From Flavobacterium commune (GTDB taxonomy: Bacteria > Bacteroidota > Bacteroidia > Flavobacteriales > Flavobacteriaceae), in assembly GCF_001857965.1 (NCBI RefSeq), contig NZ_CP017774.1:3162001-3226000 (forward strand): a stretch of DNA of 64,000 nucleotides, in the 5' to 3' direction. The notes beneath the pieces are model-generated. The model worked only from the letters and a program-made list of their open reading frames with translations. It made no database searches and was not told the DNA's origin. A program made the position numbers and the translations under genes. Positions 1 to 11,000 of the stretch are shown piece by piece. Positions within the stretch are counted from its first letter, which is position 1, and the number at the start of each line of letters is the position of its first letter.

Positions 1-1497
1 CGAACTTCGATTACTCTTGGTTTGTTAGTTCTTTTTTGCTTGTTAACTTGGGGAACAAGTAAATTTTTACCGTCAGGATTTATTCCTTCAGAAGATCAGG
101 GAATGGTTTATGTGAGTGTAACAACGCCACAAGGTGCAACGGTAGAACGTACCGAAAAAGCATTAGACGAAGTTACCCGAATTGCCAAAGAAATAAAAGG
201 TGTTGATAACGTAACAACCCTTGCCGGATATAGTATTGTAACTGAAATTGCAGGTGCTTCGTATGGAATGGGAATGATTAACCTAAAAGACTGGAAAGAA
301 CGCAATATTTCAGTAAATGATTTCATTGCGCAATTGACCGAGAAGACAAAAGGAATTTCCGATGCTCAGATAGAAATTTTTGCTCCGCCAACGGTTCCTG
401 GTTTTGGTAACACCAGTGGTTTTGAACTTCGATTATTAGATAAATCCGGAGGAAGTATAAACAATACTGATGAGGTAACCAAAAACTTCATTAAGGAGCT
501 AAATACCTCGCCTGAAATCCAGAACTCATTCACCAGTTTTGATGCTACTTTCCCTCAGTATTTAATTCATATCGATTATGATTTAGCTGCTAAAAAAGGA
601 ATTTCAGTAGATAATGCAATGTCCACTTTACAGACTATGTTGGGATCTTTTTATGCAACCAATTTTATTCGTTTTTCTCAAATGTATAAAGTTATGGTTC
701 AGGCTAGTCCACAGTTTCGTCAAAATCCGGAAAGTATTTTGGATATGTATTTGAAGAATGATGCTGGCGAAATGGTTCCGTTTTCGACTTTTATGAGACT
801 CGAAAGAGTGTATGGTCCAGAGGTTTTAACACGTTATAATATGTACATGTCGGCAATGATCAATGGTGAAGCTGCCGCAGGTTTTAGCTCAGGTGAAGCG
901 ATTGCAGCGGTCGAAAAAATCGCTGCTGAAAAACTTCCAAGCCGTTTTGAACTCGAATGGTCAGGAATGACGCGTGAAGAAATCCTGTCTGGAAACCAAA
1001 CCATATACATTTTTGCGTTGTGTATTTTGTTTGTGTATTTATTATTGGCGGCGCAGTACGAAAGTTTGTTGCTTCCGTTCCCGGTATTATTAAGTCTTCC
1101 TGTTGGAGTTTTTGGATCTTATTTGGCACTTTTAGCAGTTGGTTTAGATAATAATATTTACGCTCAGGTGGCACTAGTCATGCTTATTGGTCTGCTCGCC
1201 AAAAATGCCATTTTGATTGTCGAATTTGCTATGGCTCAAAATAAATTAGGAAGAGACATTACCGAAGCGGCAATTGAAGGTGCCCGACTTCGTTTTAGAC
1301 CTATTTTGATGACTTCGTTTGCTTTTATATCCGGATTAATACCGCTTTGTATTGCTTCTGGTGCGGGAGCTGTTGGTAACCGCTCCATTGGAACTGCAGC
1401 GGCTGGAGGAATGCTTATAGGAACCATTTTTGGACTTGTGATTATTCCGGGTCTTTATATTCTGTTTGCCAAATTAGAAAAAGCAACGAAAAAATAA
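1..1497 (+). CDS. RND efflux permease, C-terminal half (5' end outside window)
   Basis: The reading frame is open from base 1, so this is the C-terminal ~498 residues of a hydrophobe/amphiphile RND permease (AcrB/HAE1 family), an inner-membrane proton-driven drug or solute exporter. The opening residues are a transmembrane helix followed by the second periplasmic porter half (FIPSEDQGMVYVSVTTPQG is typical). The last ~170 residues hold a helix cluster including LLAAQYES and the LIGLLAKNAILIVEFA helix, both characteristic of the family. A TTG at 22 is an internal codon, not a start. The stop lies 7 nt before an outer-membrane factor gene, so the two form the end of a tripartite efflux operon; the adaptor gene would be upstream. 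Family assignment is firm; substrate cannot be read. Confidence 0.95.
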   Translation, partial: RTSITLGLLVLFCLLTWGTSKFLPSGFIPSEDQGMVYVSVTTPQGATVERTEKALDEVTRIAKEIKGVDNVTTLAGYSIVTEIAGASYGMGMINLKDWKERNISVNDFIAQLTEKTKGISDAQIEIFAPPTVPGFGNTSGFELRLLDKSGGSINNTDEVTKNFIKELNTSPEIQNSFTSFDATFPQYLIHIDYDLAAKKGISVDNAMSTLQTMLGSFYATNFIRFSQMYKVMVQASPQFRQNPESILDMYLKNDAGEMVPFSTFMRLERVYGPEVLTRYNMYMSAMINGEAAAGFSSGEAIAAVEKIAAEKLPSRFELEWSGMTREEILSGNQTIYIFALCILFVYLLLAAQYESLLLPFPVLLSLPVGVFGSYLALLAVGLDNNIYAQVALVMLIGLLAKNAILIVEFAMAQNKLGRDITEAAIEGARLRFRPILMTSFAFISGLIPLCIASGAGAVGNRSIGTAAAGGMLIGTIFGLVIIPGLYILFAKLEKATKK

Positions 1498-1504
1498 ATT
1501 TAAA

Positions 1505-2959
1505 ATGAAAAACACAATTAATAAATATATTATATTAGGAGGAATAGTGCTGTTTACAGCCTGTTCTGCTCCTAAAGTCAACCAAAATTTAACAGCAAAA
1601 CAACTGCCTGAAAATTTTGATTTGAAAAGAAAAAAAGCAAGCGATAGTTTGCAAAATTTTATTCCATTAAAAACGGAAACCTATTTTAAAGATCCAAAAT
1701 TAGAAGCACTGTTAGATAAAGCCATTGCTCAAAATCCGGATTATTTAATTATGCAGGAACGTATTTTAATTGCTAATTCACATTTAAAAGTAGCTAAGCT
1801 GGCGCTTTTACCATCTTTAGATATTCAGGCTGATGTTTCCGGAACCCGCTATGGAAAATACACCATGGATGGGGTGGGGAATTTTGATACCAATTTTTCT
1901 CAGAATATCTCAGAAAGACAGAGAATTAATACTGATGTAACGCCCAATGTGTTTTTAGGAGGAAAAGTTTCCTGGGAAGCTGATATTTGGGGAAAACTGA
2001 GTAATCGCAAAAAGGCAGCTTTGCAGCGATTCTTTGCTTCACAGGAAGGAATGCGATTGTTGCAAACGAGATTGTTAAGCGATATTGCTGATTTGTATTA
2101 TAAGCTGATTGCTTTTGACAAACAAGCAGTGATTTACCAAAAAAACTTAAAGACGCAGAAAAAAGCATTGGATATTATTTCTTCGCAAAGATCGGTTGGT
2201 AAAGCTACTGAATTAGCAGTTCAGCAGTTTAATGCACAAAACAATAATATCTTAGCAGAATCAGAACAACTCGATTTAAGCATTGACCAAACCGAAAAAG
2301 CCTTATTGAATCTTTTAGGCGAATACGGCGGAAAAATTGATAGAAGTACTGACTTTTTATCGGGACATCTGGCAGTTTTAAATCAAAAAATAAGTGTGGA
2401 TTCTATTATTCATAAAAGACCAGATGTTTCAGAAGCTTATCACGAATTGCTCGCTACAAATGCCGATGCCAAAGCCGCAAGAGCTGCGTTTTTACCAACT
2501 TTAAATCTGGGGGGGTATGCCGGATTGAATTCGTTTTCATTTTCTACCTTTTTTGATAGCGGTTCTTTTGCCTGGCAATTACTCGGCGGATTAACAGCGC
2601 CTGTTTTTAACAAAGGACAAATCAAACAAGAGTTTTTTGTTTCGAATAAAAAGCAGCAAATTTCGTTGTTGCAATATCAAAATACGATTACAACAGCATA
2701 CAATGAATTGAGTGCGTTACTGCATAGAACGGAATCTTTTGTAGATGTTTTAAAATTCAAATCGAATGAAATTAAGCATCTTGAAATAGCTGTAAATGTC
2801 TCAAACGATTTGTATTTAAGTGGTTATGCTAATTATCTGGAAATCATCAATGCGCAAAAAAATAAATTACAGGCCGAATTGGATTTTGTTGATATTCAAT
2901 TAAAAAATGCCGAATCACAAGTGTTATTATACAAAGCTTTAGGTGGCGGAATAAATTAG
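1505..2959 (+). CDS. TolC/NodT-type outer membrane efflux lipoprotein
   Basis: This 484-aa protein is the outer-membrane channel of the RND pump encoded just upstream. It begins with a lipoprotein signal (lipobox LFTAC, lipidated Cys20), followed by two repeats of the outer membrane efflux protein domain: long coiled-coil helices and beta strands around residues 60-270 and 280-480. The motif KLSNRKKAALQRFFASQEG and the late YANYLEIINAQ match OprM/NodT-type factors. Length is normal for the family. It starts 7 nt after the permease stop, consistent with one transcript, and a strong terminator follows at 2986. Exported substrate is unknown. Confidence 0.93.
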   Translation: MKNTINKYIILGGIVLFTACSAPKVNQNLTAKQLPENFDLKRKKASDSLQNFIPLKTETYFKDPKLEALLDKAIAQNPDYLIMQERILIANSHLKVAKLALLPSLDIQADVSGTRYGKYTMDGVGNFDTNFSQNISERQRINTDVTPNVFLGGKVSWEADIWGKLSNRKKAALQRFFASQEGMRLLQTRLLSDIADLYYKLIAFDKQAVIYQKNLKTQKKALDIISSQRSVGKATELAVQQFNAQNNNILAESEQLDLSIDQTEKALLNLLGEYGGKIDRSTDFLSGHLAVLNQKISVDSIIHKRPDVSEAYHELLATNADAKAARAAFLPTLNLGGYAGLNSFSFSTFFDSGSFAWQLLGGLTAPVFNKGQIKQEFFVSNKKQQISLLQYQNTITTAYNELSALLHRTESFVDVLKFKSNEIKHLEIAVNVSNDLYLSGYANYLEIINAQKNKLQAELDFVDIQLKNAESQVLLYKALGGGIN

Positions 2960-2985
2960 AAGTTATATTTTTGAATTTAGTTCTT

Positions 2986-3021
2986 AAAGGAAATCTCATT
3001 GTTTAGAGATTTCCTTTTTTT
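2986..3021 (+). terminator. Intrinsic terminator of the efflux operon
   Basis: A perfect 12-bp stem (AAAGGAAATCTC at 2986-2997 with its complement at 3006-3017) has an 8-nt loop and runs into a T tract. It lies 27 nt after the outer membrane factor stop codon. Confidence 0.9.
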
Positions 3022-3285
3022 ATTCTTAGCGAATTTATTTTTTTGAACTTGAATTTCCAAAAAATAAATTACTGTAGGCACGAAATAAAACAGGTGGTTA
3101 TGAGTTTTTTTAAAACTTCCAAAAAAGAATTCCAAATTCAGGCTTGCATAGGGAATCATTGTAATGCAGATATTTTTATTATGTTAATACTCTTCAATGT
3201 CGGGGATCAAGATTGGTAATATGATTTAATATTCTTATAGATATAAATTAATTATAGTGTAGAAAAATATTTCCTTTTTAATTTA

Positions 3286-3293
3286 TAAATTTG
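3286..3293 (+). promoter_or_regulatory. Candidate Bacteroidota -7 box for the hybrid regulator
   Basis: TAAATTTG fits the Bacteroidota TAnnTTTG -7 consensus and sits 46 nt upstream of the ATG at 3339. No good -33 TTTG is visible at the usual spacing, so this is only a candidate. Confidence 0.3.
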
Positions 3294-3338
3294 AGCTCTT
3301 CTATAAATTATCTTTAAATAAAATCTAAAACCAGATTA

Positions 3339-6300
3339 ATGAAAAAATCAATCATTATTTGGGTGGTGTTTTTTTTGGCCAGTCATTTAAGTTTTGCACA
3401 ATATTCTAATTTAAAATTCGAAAATTTTGACACCAATAAAGGGCTTTCCAGTAGCACCAGTGTCGAAATATTTCAGGATAGTGAGGGGTTTTTGTGGTTT
3501 GGAACTATTGATGGACTGGATAAATACAATGGTTACGAATTTGAGATTTACCGTCCTGTTATAAACGATGTTCATTCCATTAGTAATAATCGTATTAATG
3601 CGATTACCGAAGATAGTAAGGGATATTTATGGGTAGGGACAAGTAATGGATTGAATGTTTTTGATAAAAAATCACAAAAGTTTTACCGAATCAATCTATA
3701 CAAGAAAAAGACCGAAGGATTAAATCTAAGGGAAGAAATAAACAGTCTTTTATTTGATAAAAAGAATAATATTCTATGGGTGGGAACAAAGAATGGATTA
3801 TTGAAACTGGATTTGGCTTCTGTTAATGCTCCGGATTTCAGTACCTTAAAATATACTCGTTATATAACTAATTCTAAGAATATAAAATCTATAGATAATA
3901 ATAATGTAACTAATCTTATTCAGGATAAAAAAGGAACGATTTGGATAGGAACAGGAGGAAATAATTTGCATCAATACAATTCCAAGACCGATAGTTTTAA
4001 TCGAATTAAAATAGTTTTTGAAGCTAATCAATATTTAAATCATTTGCCAAAACAGATTTTGTTGGATAAAGAAGGAAATTTTTGGATAGGAAATGATTTG
4101 GCACATCTCTATCTGTTTAATGTTTACAAAAAAACAGTTAAAAAAATCGCTCCTGTTAATCAAAGTATTCCTGTTTTTCATTTGTATCAGGATAAAAAAG
4201 GAACGGTATGGGCAGCGACCGATGGAAGCGGAATCTATTTATTAGATAAAAATAAGGGATTGATACAGCATCTTGTACAAAACCAGGACGATCCTTTTTC
4301 TTTACCTAATAACCAACCTTCAAAAGTATTGGAAGATAAGGATGGAATTTATTGGATTGCCAGTTATAATAAAGGAATTAATAAATTGGCGTTATCTAAA
4401 TCTTCATTCGGGCATCACTTTTACAGAGCTAATGGCGGAAAAAGTTTAAGTACAAAAATAGCTCAGTCAGTAATTGAAGACAGTAAGAGAAGAATCTGGA
4501 TAGGAACTGATGGAGGAGGTTTGAATCTTTTTGATGATAAAAATGTGAGTTTTAAACATTTCAAGGCAATTCCGGGAAATTCTAATTCTTTAAGTTCTAA
4601 TAAGATTTTGTATCTGTTAGAAGGAGATAATAGTGATTTGTGGGTATGTACCTGGGATAGAGGATTGAATCGATTTAATACTAATTCATCTCAAACGAAA
4701 AGATATGAAAACGACCCGAGAAATCCTTTTTCTATTGGGCAAAATACGGTTTGGTGTGCTGCTAAAGACAGTCAAAAACGCTTATGGTTAGGAACATCAA
4801 CAGCAGGCTTGAATTTATTTGATGTTGAAACCGAAAAGTTTTACCAGTTTAAAAATAATGTCAATAATCCAAAGAGCCTGATCAGTAATTTTGTTTTCTC
4901 TCTTTTTGTAGATTCTAAAAACCGATTGTGGGTGGGGACATCGCTCGGACTTTGTTATGTGAAATTAAATTCGTTAAGTTCGAAGATTCCAAAAAGCATC
5001 AATTTCGAGGAAATAAAGATTAAAAATATTCAAGGAAATCGTATCAATCATATTACCGAAGATTACAAAGGAAATATCTGGATAGGGAGTGATATGGGAT
5101 TGTATCAGTTAGATATTAATCTACAACTCAAACAGGCTTATTCTTCTAAAAACGGACTTCCTAATAACTTAGTGGTTGGACTACAGGAAGACAACAACAA
5201 GAATATTTGGATTAGTACCAAAAGTGGTTTGTCATTATTGAATCCGAAAACACAGAATATCAAGAATTTTAATGTTCATGACGGATTACAGGGATTAGAA
5301 TTTCAGAGTAAATCGATAGCAAAAACCTATGACGGGAGAATCATTGTAGGTGGAATTAACGGATTCAATATTTTTTATCCAAATGACATTTCGTTGAATT
5401 CAGATAGAGTGAAGCCAATTATCACCGAACTTAAAATTTTTAATAAGCGAATCAATGCAGGCGATGCTTTAAATGACCGCATACTTTTTGATGAGTCAGT
5501 GTCAAATCTTAAAGAAATTGAGTTAAAGCATAATGAAGGTTATATTTCATTTGGTTTTGTGGCTTTAAATTATCAAAATCCGGAGCGTGTTAAGTATGCT
5601 TATAAGATGGATGGTTTGGATAAGGAATATATTAGTGTAGATAATAATAGAGTAGCTAATTATGCTAATCTGGCTCCGGGTAACTATACTTTTGAAGTCA
5701 TGGCTTCAATAGACGGACAATGGAAAAATGCCGAGAAAACAAGTATTTTGGTTCGGGTGCTACCTCCTTTTTGGAAAACATGGTGGGCTTATGTTTTGTA
5801 TGTTATTATTTTGGGCGTTTTAATATGGTTTGGACTCGATTATTATACCAATAAGATAAACGAAGAGAAGGAACATGAATTAGACCAAATGAAACTTCGT
5901 TTCTTTATTAATGTTTCTCACGAATTCAGAACTCCACTTACTTTAATTTTAAATCCTGTCGAGAAAATTTTGTCTCATTTTAACGATGCTGAGGAAGTAA
6001 AAAAATCGGCTGTAATTATTCAAAAAAGCAGTAAGCGATTATTATATTTGGTAGATCAGCTTTTGGATTTAAGAAAAATGGATTTGGGTAAATCTCATTT
6101 AGAAATTACCAATTTAGATATTGTTAAATTATGTAAGGATACGTTCTTTTTGTTTGAAGATTTGGCTAAAAGTAAGAATATTAGCTTTGTATTTGATTCT
6201 AAACTAAAGGAATATTATGGAAAGTTTGATCCGGATAAAATAGAAAAAATGCTGGCAAATCTATTGTCTAATGCTATAAAATTTACCGATAATGAGGGGG

Positions 6301-7523
6301 TGGTCACGCTTTCGTTGTCGGAGGTTACTGTTGATAGAAAGCGTTATAAATGGTTGTTTTTTAGTCCAATTATTACCGAGAAAATGATTCAGATAAAAAT
6401 TACCGATACGGGTATTGGTTTTAAAAAGAAACAGTTAAAAGAGGTGTTTCAACGTTTTTTTCATGCTGATTCTTCTAAAACAGGAACAGGTATTGGGTTA
6501 AATTATACCAAAAGTTTGGTCGAATTGCATAAAGGAGCTATTACGGTTGAAAGCAAGTACAAACAAGGAACTACTTTCAATATAGTGATTCCGGCAGATT
6601 TAAAAACAGATATTAAACAGCAAAAAAATGCAGTATTGAATGTACAGGGCAAGGAAATGAATGCGTTACAATCGACTGAATATGAAATTGCTATTGCCGA
6701 TGAAAATACGAATCCGGTTAAGGCTACCGTAGAGAATGAAAAAGCCAGTAAGCCGGTAGTTCTTTTAGTTGAAGATAATAAGGTACTTCGCAATCATCTT
6801 AAAACGGAATTAAGCGATTTGTATCAGGTAAAAGAAGCGGCTAATGGAGTAGAAGGATTGGAAAAAATCAGAAAATATTTTCCCGATATTATTATAAGCG
6901 ATGTAATGATGCCAAAGATGGATGGTTTTGAATTGTGTCATCAGGTAAAAACGGATTTCGAAATCAGTCATATTCCAATTTTGTTATTAACAGCCAGAAA
7001 TTTAGATGAAGATGTAGTACAAGGCTATCAAACGGGGGCTGATGGTTATATTTCAAAACCGTTTAATATGTCGGTTTTGAGAGCCAGAGTAAATAATTTA
7101 TTAGAAGCCCGAAAACGTTCCAGAGAGCGTTTTGCAGCCATTGGAGGAATTGTTCCTTCATCAGATGTTACAATTAATTCATTGGACGAACAGTTTTTAG
7201 ACAAGGCAACAAAAATTGTGATTGATAATGTAAGCAATATCGATTTTACGTTAGATGATTTAATAGGTAATATGGGAATGGGAAGATCTCAGTTTTACAG
7301 AAAAATCAGTTCCCTGACCGGACAAAATCCAAGTAATTTTATTCGGACTATTCGATTAAAATATGCCTCCGAATTATTATTGACCAATAATTTGTCAATT
7401 AAAGAAATAGCATATAATTGTGGTTTTAATTCCACAGCCTATTTTACAAAAACCTTTAAGGAAGTTTTTAAAGTTACCCCTACTCAGTATATTCAGGATC
7501 AAAAAGAGAAGACAGAAGAGTAG
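3339..7523 (+). CDS. Hybrid two-component sensor/regulator (HTCS) of the first PUL
   Basis: A 1394-aa one-protein signalling system. The order is: signal peptide (about residues 1-20); a periplasmic sensor of about 14 Reg_prop propeller repeats (WFGTIDGLDKYNG, WVGTSNGLNVF and similar); a Y_Y_Y domain near 740-800; one transmembrane helix near 810-830; a histidine kinase with phospho-acceptor His861 in NVSHEFRTPLTL, an N box LLSNAIKF and G boxes DTGIGF and GTGIGL; a receiver domain with acceptor Asp1188 in ISDVMMPKMDG; and a C-terminal AraC-type helix-turn-helix. Such proteins bind an oligosaccharide in the periplasm and activate the adjacent PUL. It lies directly upstream of a susC-susD set on the same strand, which is its likely target. 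All catalytic motifs are intact. Confidence 0.95.
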   Translation: MKKSIIIWVVFFLASHLSFAQYSNLKFENFDTNKGLSSSTSVEIFQDSEGFLWFGTIDGLDKYNGYEFEIYRPVINDVHSISNNRINAITEDSKGYLWVGTSNGLNVFDKKSQKFYRINLYKKKTEGLNLREEINSLLFDKKNNILWVGTKNGLLKLDLASVNAPDFSTLKYTRYITNSKNIKSIDNNNVTNLIQDKKGTIWIGTGGNNLHQYNSKTDSFNRIKIVFEANQYLNHLPKQILLDKEGNFWIGNDLAHLYLFNVYKKTVKKIAPVNQSIPVFHLYQDKKGTVWAATDGSGIYLLDKNKGLIQHLVQNQDDPFSLPNNQPSKVLEDKDGIYWIASYNKGINKLALSKSSFGHHFYRANGGKSLSTKIAQSVIEDSKRRIWIGTDGGGLNLFDDKNVSFKHFKAIPGNSNSLSSNKILYLLEGDNSDLWVCTWDRGLNRFNTNSSQTKRYENDPRNPFSIGQNTVWCAAKDSQKRLWLGTSTAGLNLFDVETEKFYQFKNNVNNPKSLISNFVFSLFVDSKNRLWVGTSLGLCYVKLNSLSSKIPKSINFEEIKIKNIQGNRINHITEDYKGNIWIGSDMGLYQLDINLQLKQAYSSKNGLPNNLVVGLQEDNNKNIWISTKSGLSLLNPKTQNIKNFNVHDGLQGLEFQSKSIAKTYDGRIIVGGINGFNIFYPNDISLNSDRVKPIITELKIFNKRINAGDALNDRILFDESVSNLKEIELKHNEGYISFGFVALNYQNPERVKYAYKMDGLDKEYISVDNNRVANYANLAPGNYTFEVMASIDGQWKNAEKTSILVRVLPPFWKTWWAYVLYVIILGVLIWFGLDYYTNKINEEKEHELDQMKLRFFINVSHEFRTPLTLILNPVEKILSHFNDAEEVKKSAVIIQKSSKRLLYLVDQLLDLRKMDLGKSHLEITNLDIVKLCKDTFFLFEDLAKSKNISFVFDSKLKEYYGKFDPDKIEKMLANLLSNAIKFTDNEGVVTLSLSEVTVDRKRYKWLFFSPIITEKMIQIKITDTGIGFKKKQLKEVFQRFFHADSSKTGTGIGLNYTKSLVELHKGAITVESKYKQGTTFNIVIPADLKTDIKQQKNAVLNVQGKEMNALQSTEYEIAIADENTNPVKATVENEKASKPVVLLVEDNKVLRNHLKTELSDLYQVKEAANGVEGLEKIRKYFPDIIISDVMMPKMDGFELCHQVKTDFEISHIPILLLTARNLDEDVVQGYQTGADGYISKPFNMSVLRARVNNLLEARKRSRERFAAIGGIVPSSDVTINSLDEQFLDKATKIVIDNVSNIDFTLDDLIGNMGMGRSQFYRKISSLTGQNPSNFIRTIRLKYASELLLTNNLSIKEIAYNCGFNSTAYFTKTFKEVFKVTPTQYIQDQKEKTEE

Positions 7524-7551
7524 GGGTGTTTACATAAAATGATAAAAAGAG

Positions 7552-7586
7552 AGCTCAATTTTTTAATTAAAATTGGGCTTTTTTTA
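7552..7586 (+). terminator. Terminator after the first hybrid regulator
   Basis: An 11-bp stem (AGCTCAATTTT at 7552-7562 paired with 7569-7579, one G-U pair) is followed by seven T residues. It separates the regulator from the SusC transcript. Confidence 0.85.
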
Positions 7587-8027
7587 TTTCAATTATCATG
7601 ATTTTGTCTAATTATGGAGCTTCTATGTTCTGAAAATAAGCTAGATTGTAAACTATAAAAAAAACTTAATAAAAGTATAAACGATAGGAAGTGTTGTTGT
7701 GTTTTTTGTTTGATTTTCAGTGTGTTAATTTTTGTGTTTGTTAAGGTTTTCGGGGGATTATATTAAAATGGTCTATAAGTTATACTCTTTGAACGATGTG
7801 TTATAGTCGTGTTGTTCTTTAATATTTAATATTGTATCAGTATTATTTCGTGATGTAATAATAAAACCAATTTAAAATTATGACCATCTAAATTATTAAC
7901 CTAAAAAACTATTAAATGTGAAATTAAAAAAACACAAATTTTATTATCAATCTATACTTAACATAGAATATAACGAAAACAAAAAAACTAACTAACTAAA
8001 TTAATTAACAACAAAAACAAATTCATT
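7587..8027. other. Long leader/promoter region of the first susC
   Basis: This is a gene-free stretch of about 440 bp between the regulator terminator and susC. It includes a T/G-rich tract around 7690-7760 and an AT-rich end with repeated CTAA units (7987-8008) just before the start codon. A similar CTAA-rich leader precedes the second susC. The hybrid regulator presumably binds here, but I cannot identify a clear operator. Confidence 0.45.
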
Positions 8028-11000
8028 ATGAGAATAAATGTTTTGAATAAAACCGAATTATGGAACAGACTTAGACCTTCTTTGGTGATGTCTTTTCTTG
8101 TTTGCGTTTCTTCCCAATCGTTTGCTGCAAATGATGGGGTATTCAACGCTTCAAAAAAAGCTGTACTAAAAGAAGCTGAACAACAAATAACAATAAAAGG
8201 AAAAGTAACTTCTGCCGAAGATAATATGGGGCTTCCGGGTGTAAATGTAGTTGTTAAAGGAAGTACACAAGGAGTTATGACTGATATTGATGGAAATTTC
8301 TCTATTAGTGTTCCGTCTGATAAATCCATTTTGGTATTCAGTTATCTGGGGTTTCAAAATCAAGAAATTTCGGTAGCTGGAAAAACGGTATTTAATGTAG
8401 TAATGATTTCAGATTCTAAATCTTTAGAAGAAGTGGTGGTTGTGGCTTATGGAACTCAAAAGAAACTGACCTCCACGGGTTCTATTGAAACTGTTACTGC
8501 TAAATCATTTCAGGATAGAGCTGTTACAAATCCGGCTTTGGCTTTACAAGGACAAACTCCGGGACTTGTAGTGACAAGAAATTCATCCAGACCAGGAAGG
8601 GAAGGTCTTAATTTGCAAATAAGAGGAGCTACTTCTATTAATGGTGGTTCTCCACTTATTGTGATTGATGGAAATCCAGCAATCAATAATGAAGCTTTTT
8701 ATAATATGAATCCTGATGATATACAATCGGTTACTGTATTAAAAGATGCATCAGCTGCGCTTTACGGATCACGAGCATCCAATGGAGTTATTATGGTGAC
8801 TACTAAGAAAGGGAAATCTGGAAAAATGAAAATAGACGTTTCAACAACTACTAGAATAAATACATTAGGGATTAGACCACAAACTCCTACTATGCAACAA
8901 TATGCAACAGTATGGCTTGAAGCTGCAGAACAAGATGGTGTAAATGCTAATTACTGGGGGTGGCAGTCTAAAGAAAATTTAGAGTTAATGAAGACGGGCT
9001 ATGCAGGAATATATCCAACACAATTCTGGGGTAATGTTTACATCTCTAACTCTCCAAGATATGATGAGATGTTTGGTAAATCAGTTTCAACATTTCATAC
9101 CGGAAGTATTTCAGGTGGTACTGATAAAACAAATTATAGAGTTTCTTATGGATACTCGGAAGATTTGGGTGCACTTCAAACCGCTTATGATGGAAAGCAA
9201 CAGTATAATGTGCGATTGAATTATGATTATACGGTGAACAGCTGGCTTAAATTAGAAACCAATATGTCTTATTTAAAATATGATCTTTCTTCACCTTCTT
9301 CTGGCTTAGATGGTTCGGTATCACAAGATCCACCATTTTTCCCATCGAGAAATCCTTATGGACAATGGTATGCTAACTTTAATATAGCAGGAAATAGAAA
9401 TCACGTTGCTGCTACAGTTGATGGTGGTAGAGATAATACGACCAGAGATCAAATCATGATGAATTTAGCCGCTACTTTTAAACTATATGATGGTTTAACT
9501 TTTCAAACTAAGGTTGCTTATAATAAAGATTTTTTCAATAATCTTAATTACGTTATAACAGTTCCGCAATATAGCTGGTACGGTGATTTAGCTCCTGAAT
9601 CGGTTAATTCAGTTTCTTCAATAAGACAGGAAAATAAACAAATTACTTATCAAAATTATGGTGGATTTTTAAATTATGAAAAAGAATTCAATGATCATAA
9701 TTTCTCAGCTCTTTTAGGAATGACTGCTGAAAAAACAGAAGACACCAGATTGTATGGTTATAGATTAGGTTTCATTGATAATGGAGTGTATGATATTAAC
9801 ATGGGATCTATTGAAAATAAGGTTGAAGCAACAGGAGGTAGAGGTCATAAAGGATTGTATTCTTATTTAGCGAGATTTAACTATTCGTATAAAAATAAGT
9901 ATTTATTGGAGATAAGCGGAAGACGAGATGGTTCTTCACAATTTGGACCAGGGAACAAGTGGAATAATTTCGGAGGAATACAAGCAGGATGGGTTATTAG
10001 TGAAGAAAGTTTTCTAAAAAATTTCAAGCCATTAAGTAATTTAAAATTAAGATATACTTATGGAGAAATGGGATCACAGGTAGGAATTCCAACTTATGAT
10101 TATATTTCTAATATAAGTAATGGTAGTGCTATTTTTGGAACTACAGCAGCGCAACAGGCGGCAAGCTGGGTTAATAGAATTACGTCTAATCAAAATTCAT
10201 GGGAACGCGTTGTAATGAAAACCTATGGTGCTGATTTTAGTTTCTTTGATAGAAAGTTATTTGGTACTTATGATTTTTTTACTAAAAAGAATGTAGGTAT
10301 GTTGACCGATATAATTTATCCTGATGTTTTAGGAGGTACTGCGCCCAAAACTAATGCTGGGGAGCTTGAAACTAAGGGATGGGAGTTTACTTTAGGATAT
10401 AGAGGTGAAATAGGTAAATTAAAATACAGCGTTTCGGCTAATATGGGAGATACTAGAAATATTTTGCTTAAAAAAGAAAATGCAACTGCTATTAATCCCG
10501 GAGTTAATGGGAGCGGTGTGGTAGGTCATCCTTTGAATTCAATTTTCTTGTATCAAACAGGCCAACTTTTCCAAACACAGGATGAAGTAGATGCTTATTA
10601 TGCAGCTACTAATGAAAATGGTGCACTTCCGTCAGGGTTAAATGTTTTACGTCCGGGAGATACTAAGAGAGTAGATTCGAACAATGACGGAATAATTGAT
10701 GCTAAAGATGTTAAATTTATGGGAGACACCGCAGCACATTATGTATACGGTATTAACCTGAGTGCTAACTATCGTAATTTTGATATTTCAACTTTTTTTC
10801 AGGGAGTTTTAGAGCAAAATGTGCTTAGAACCGGTTTCTTATCTTATCCATTCAATACATTGTATGGTAGTCAAACAACTGCTTTTATTGGAAAAACCTG
10901 GACACCAACCAATATTGATGCAGCTTATCCAAGAATGACAGCTAATACAACAAGAGCAGCTTGGAACTGGCAAAATAATGATTTTGCTTTGCAAGACAAT

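Larger units (their letters stand above)
2960..3338. other. Intergenic region between efflux operon and regulator
   Basis: This 379-bp gap holds the efflux terminator at its left end and a possible promoter for the hybrid regulator at its right end. The middle is AT-rich, and I see no credible gene or repeat in it. A short minus-strand open frame over 2977-3159 has no protein-like features. Confidence 0.6.

Noticed and set aside
2977..3159. Minus-strand 60-codon frame downstream of the efflux operon
   Set aside because: It covers the terminator and is Phe/Asn/Lys-rich without any domain-like pattern.
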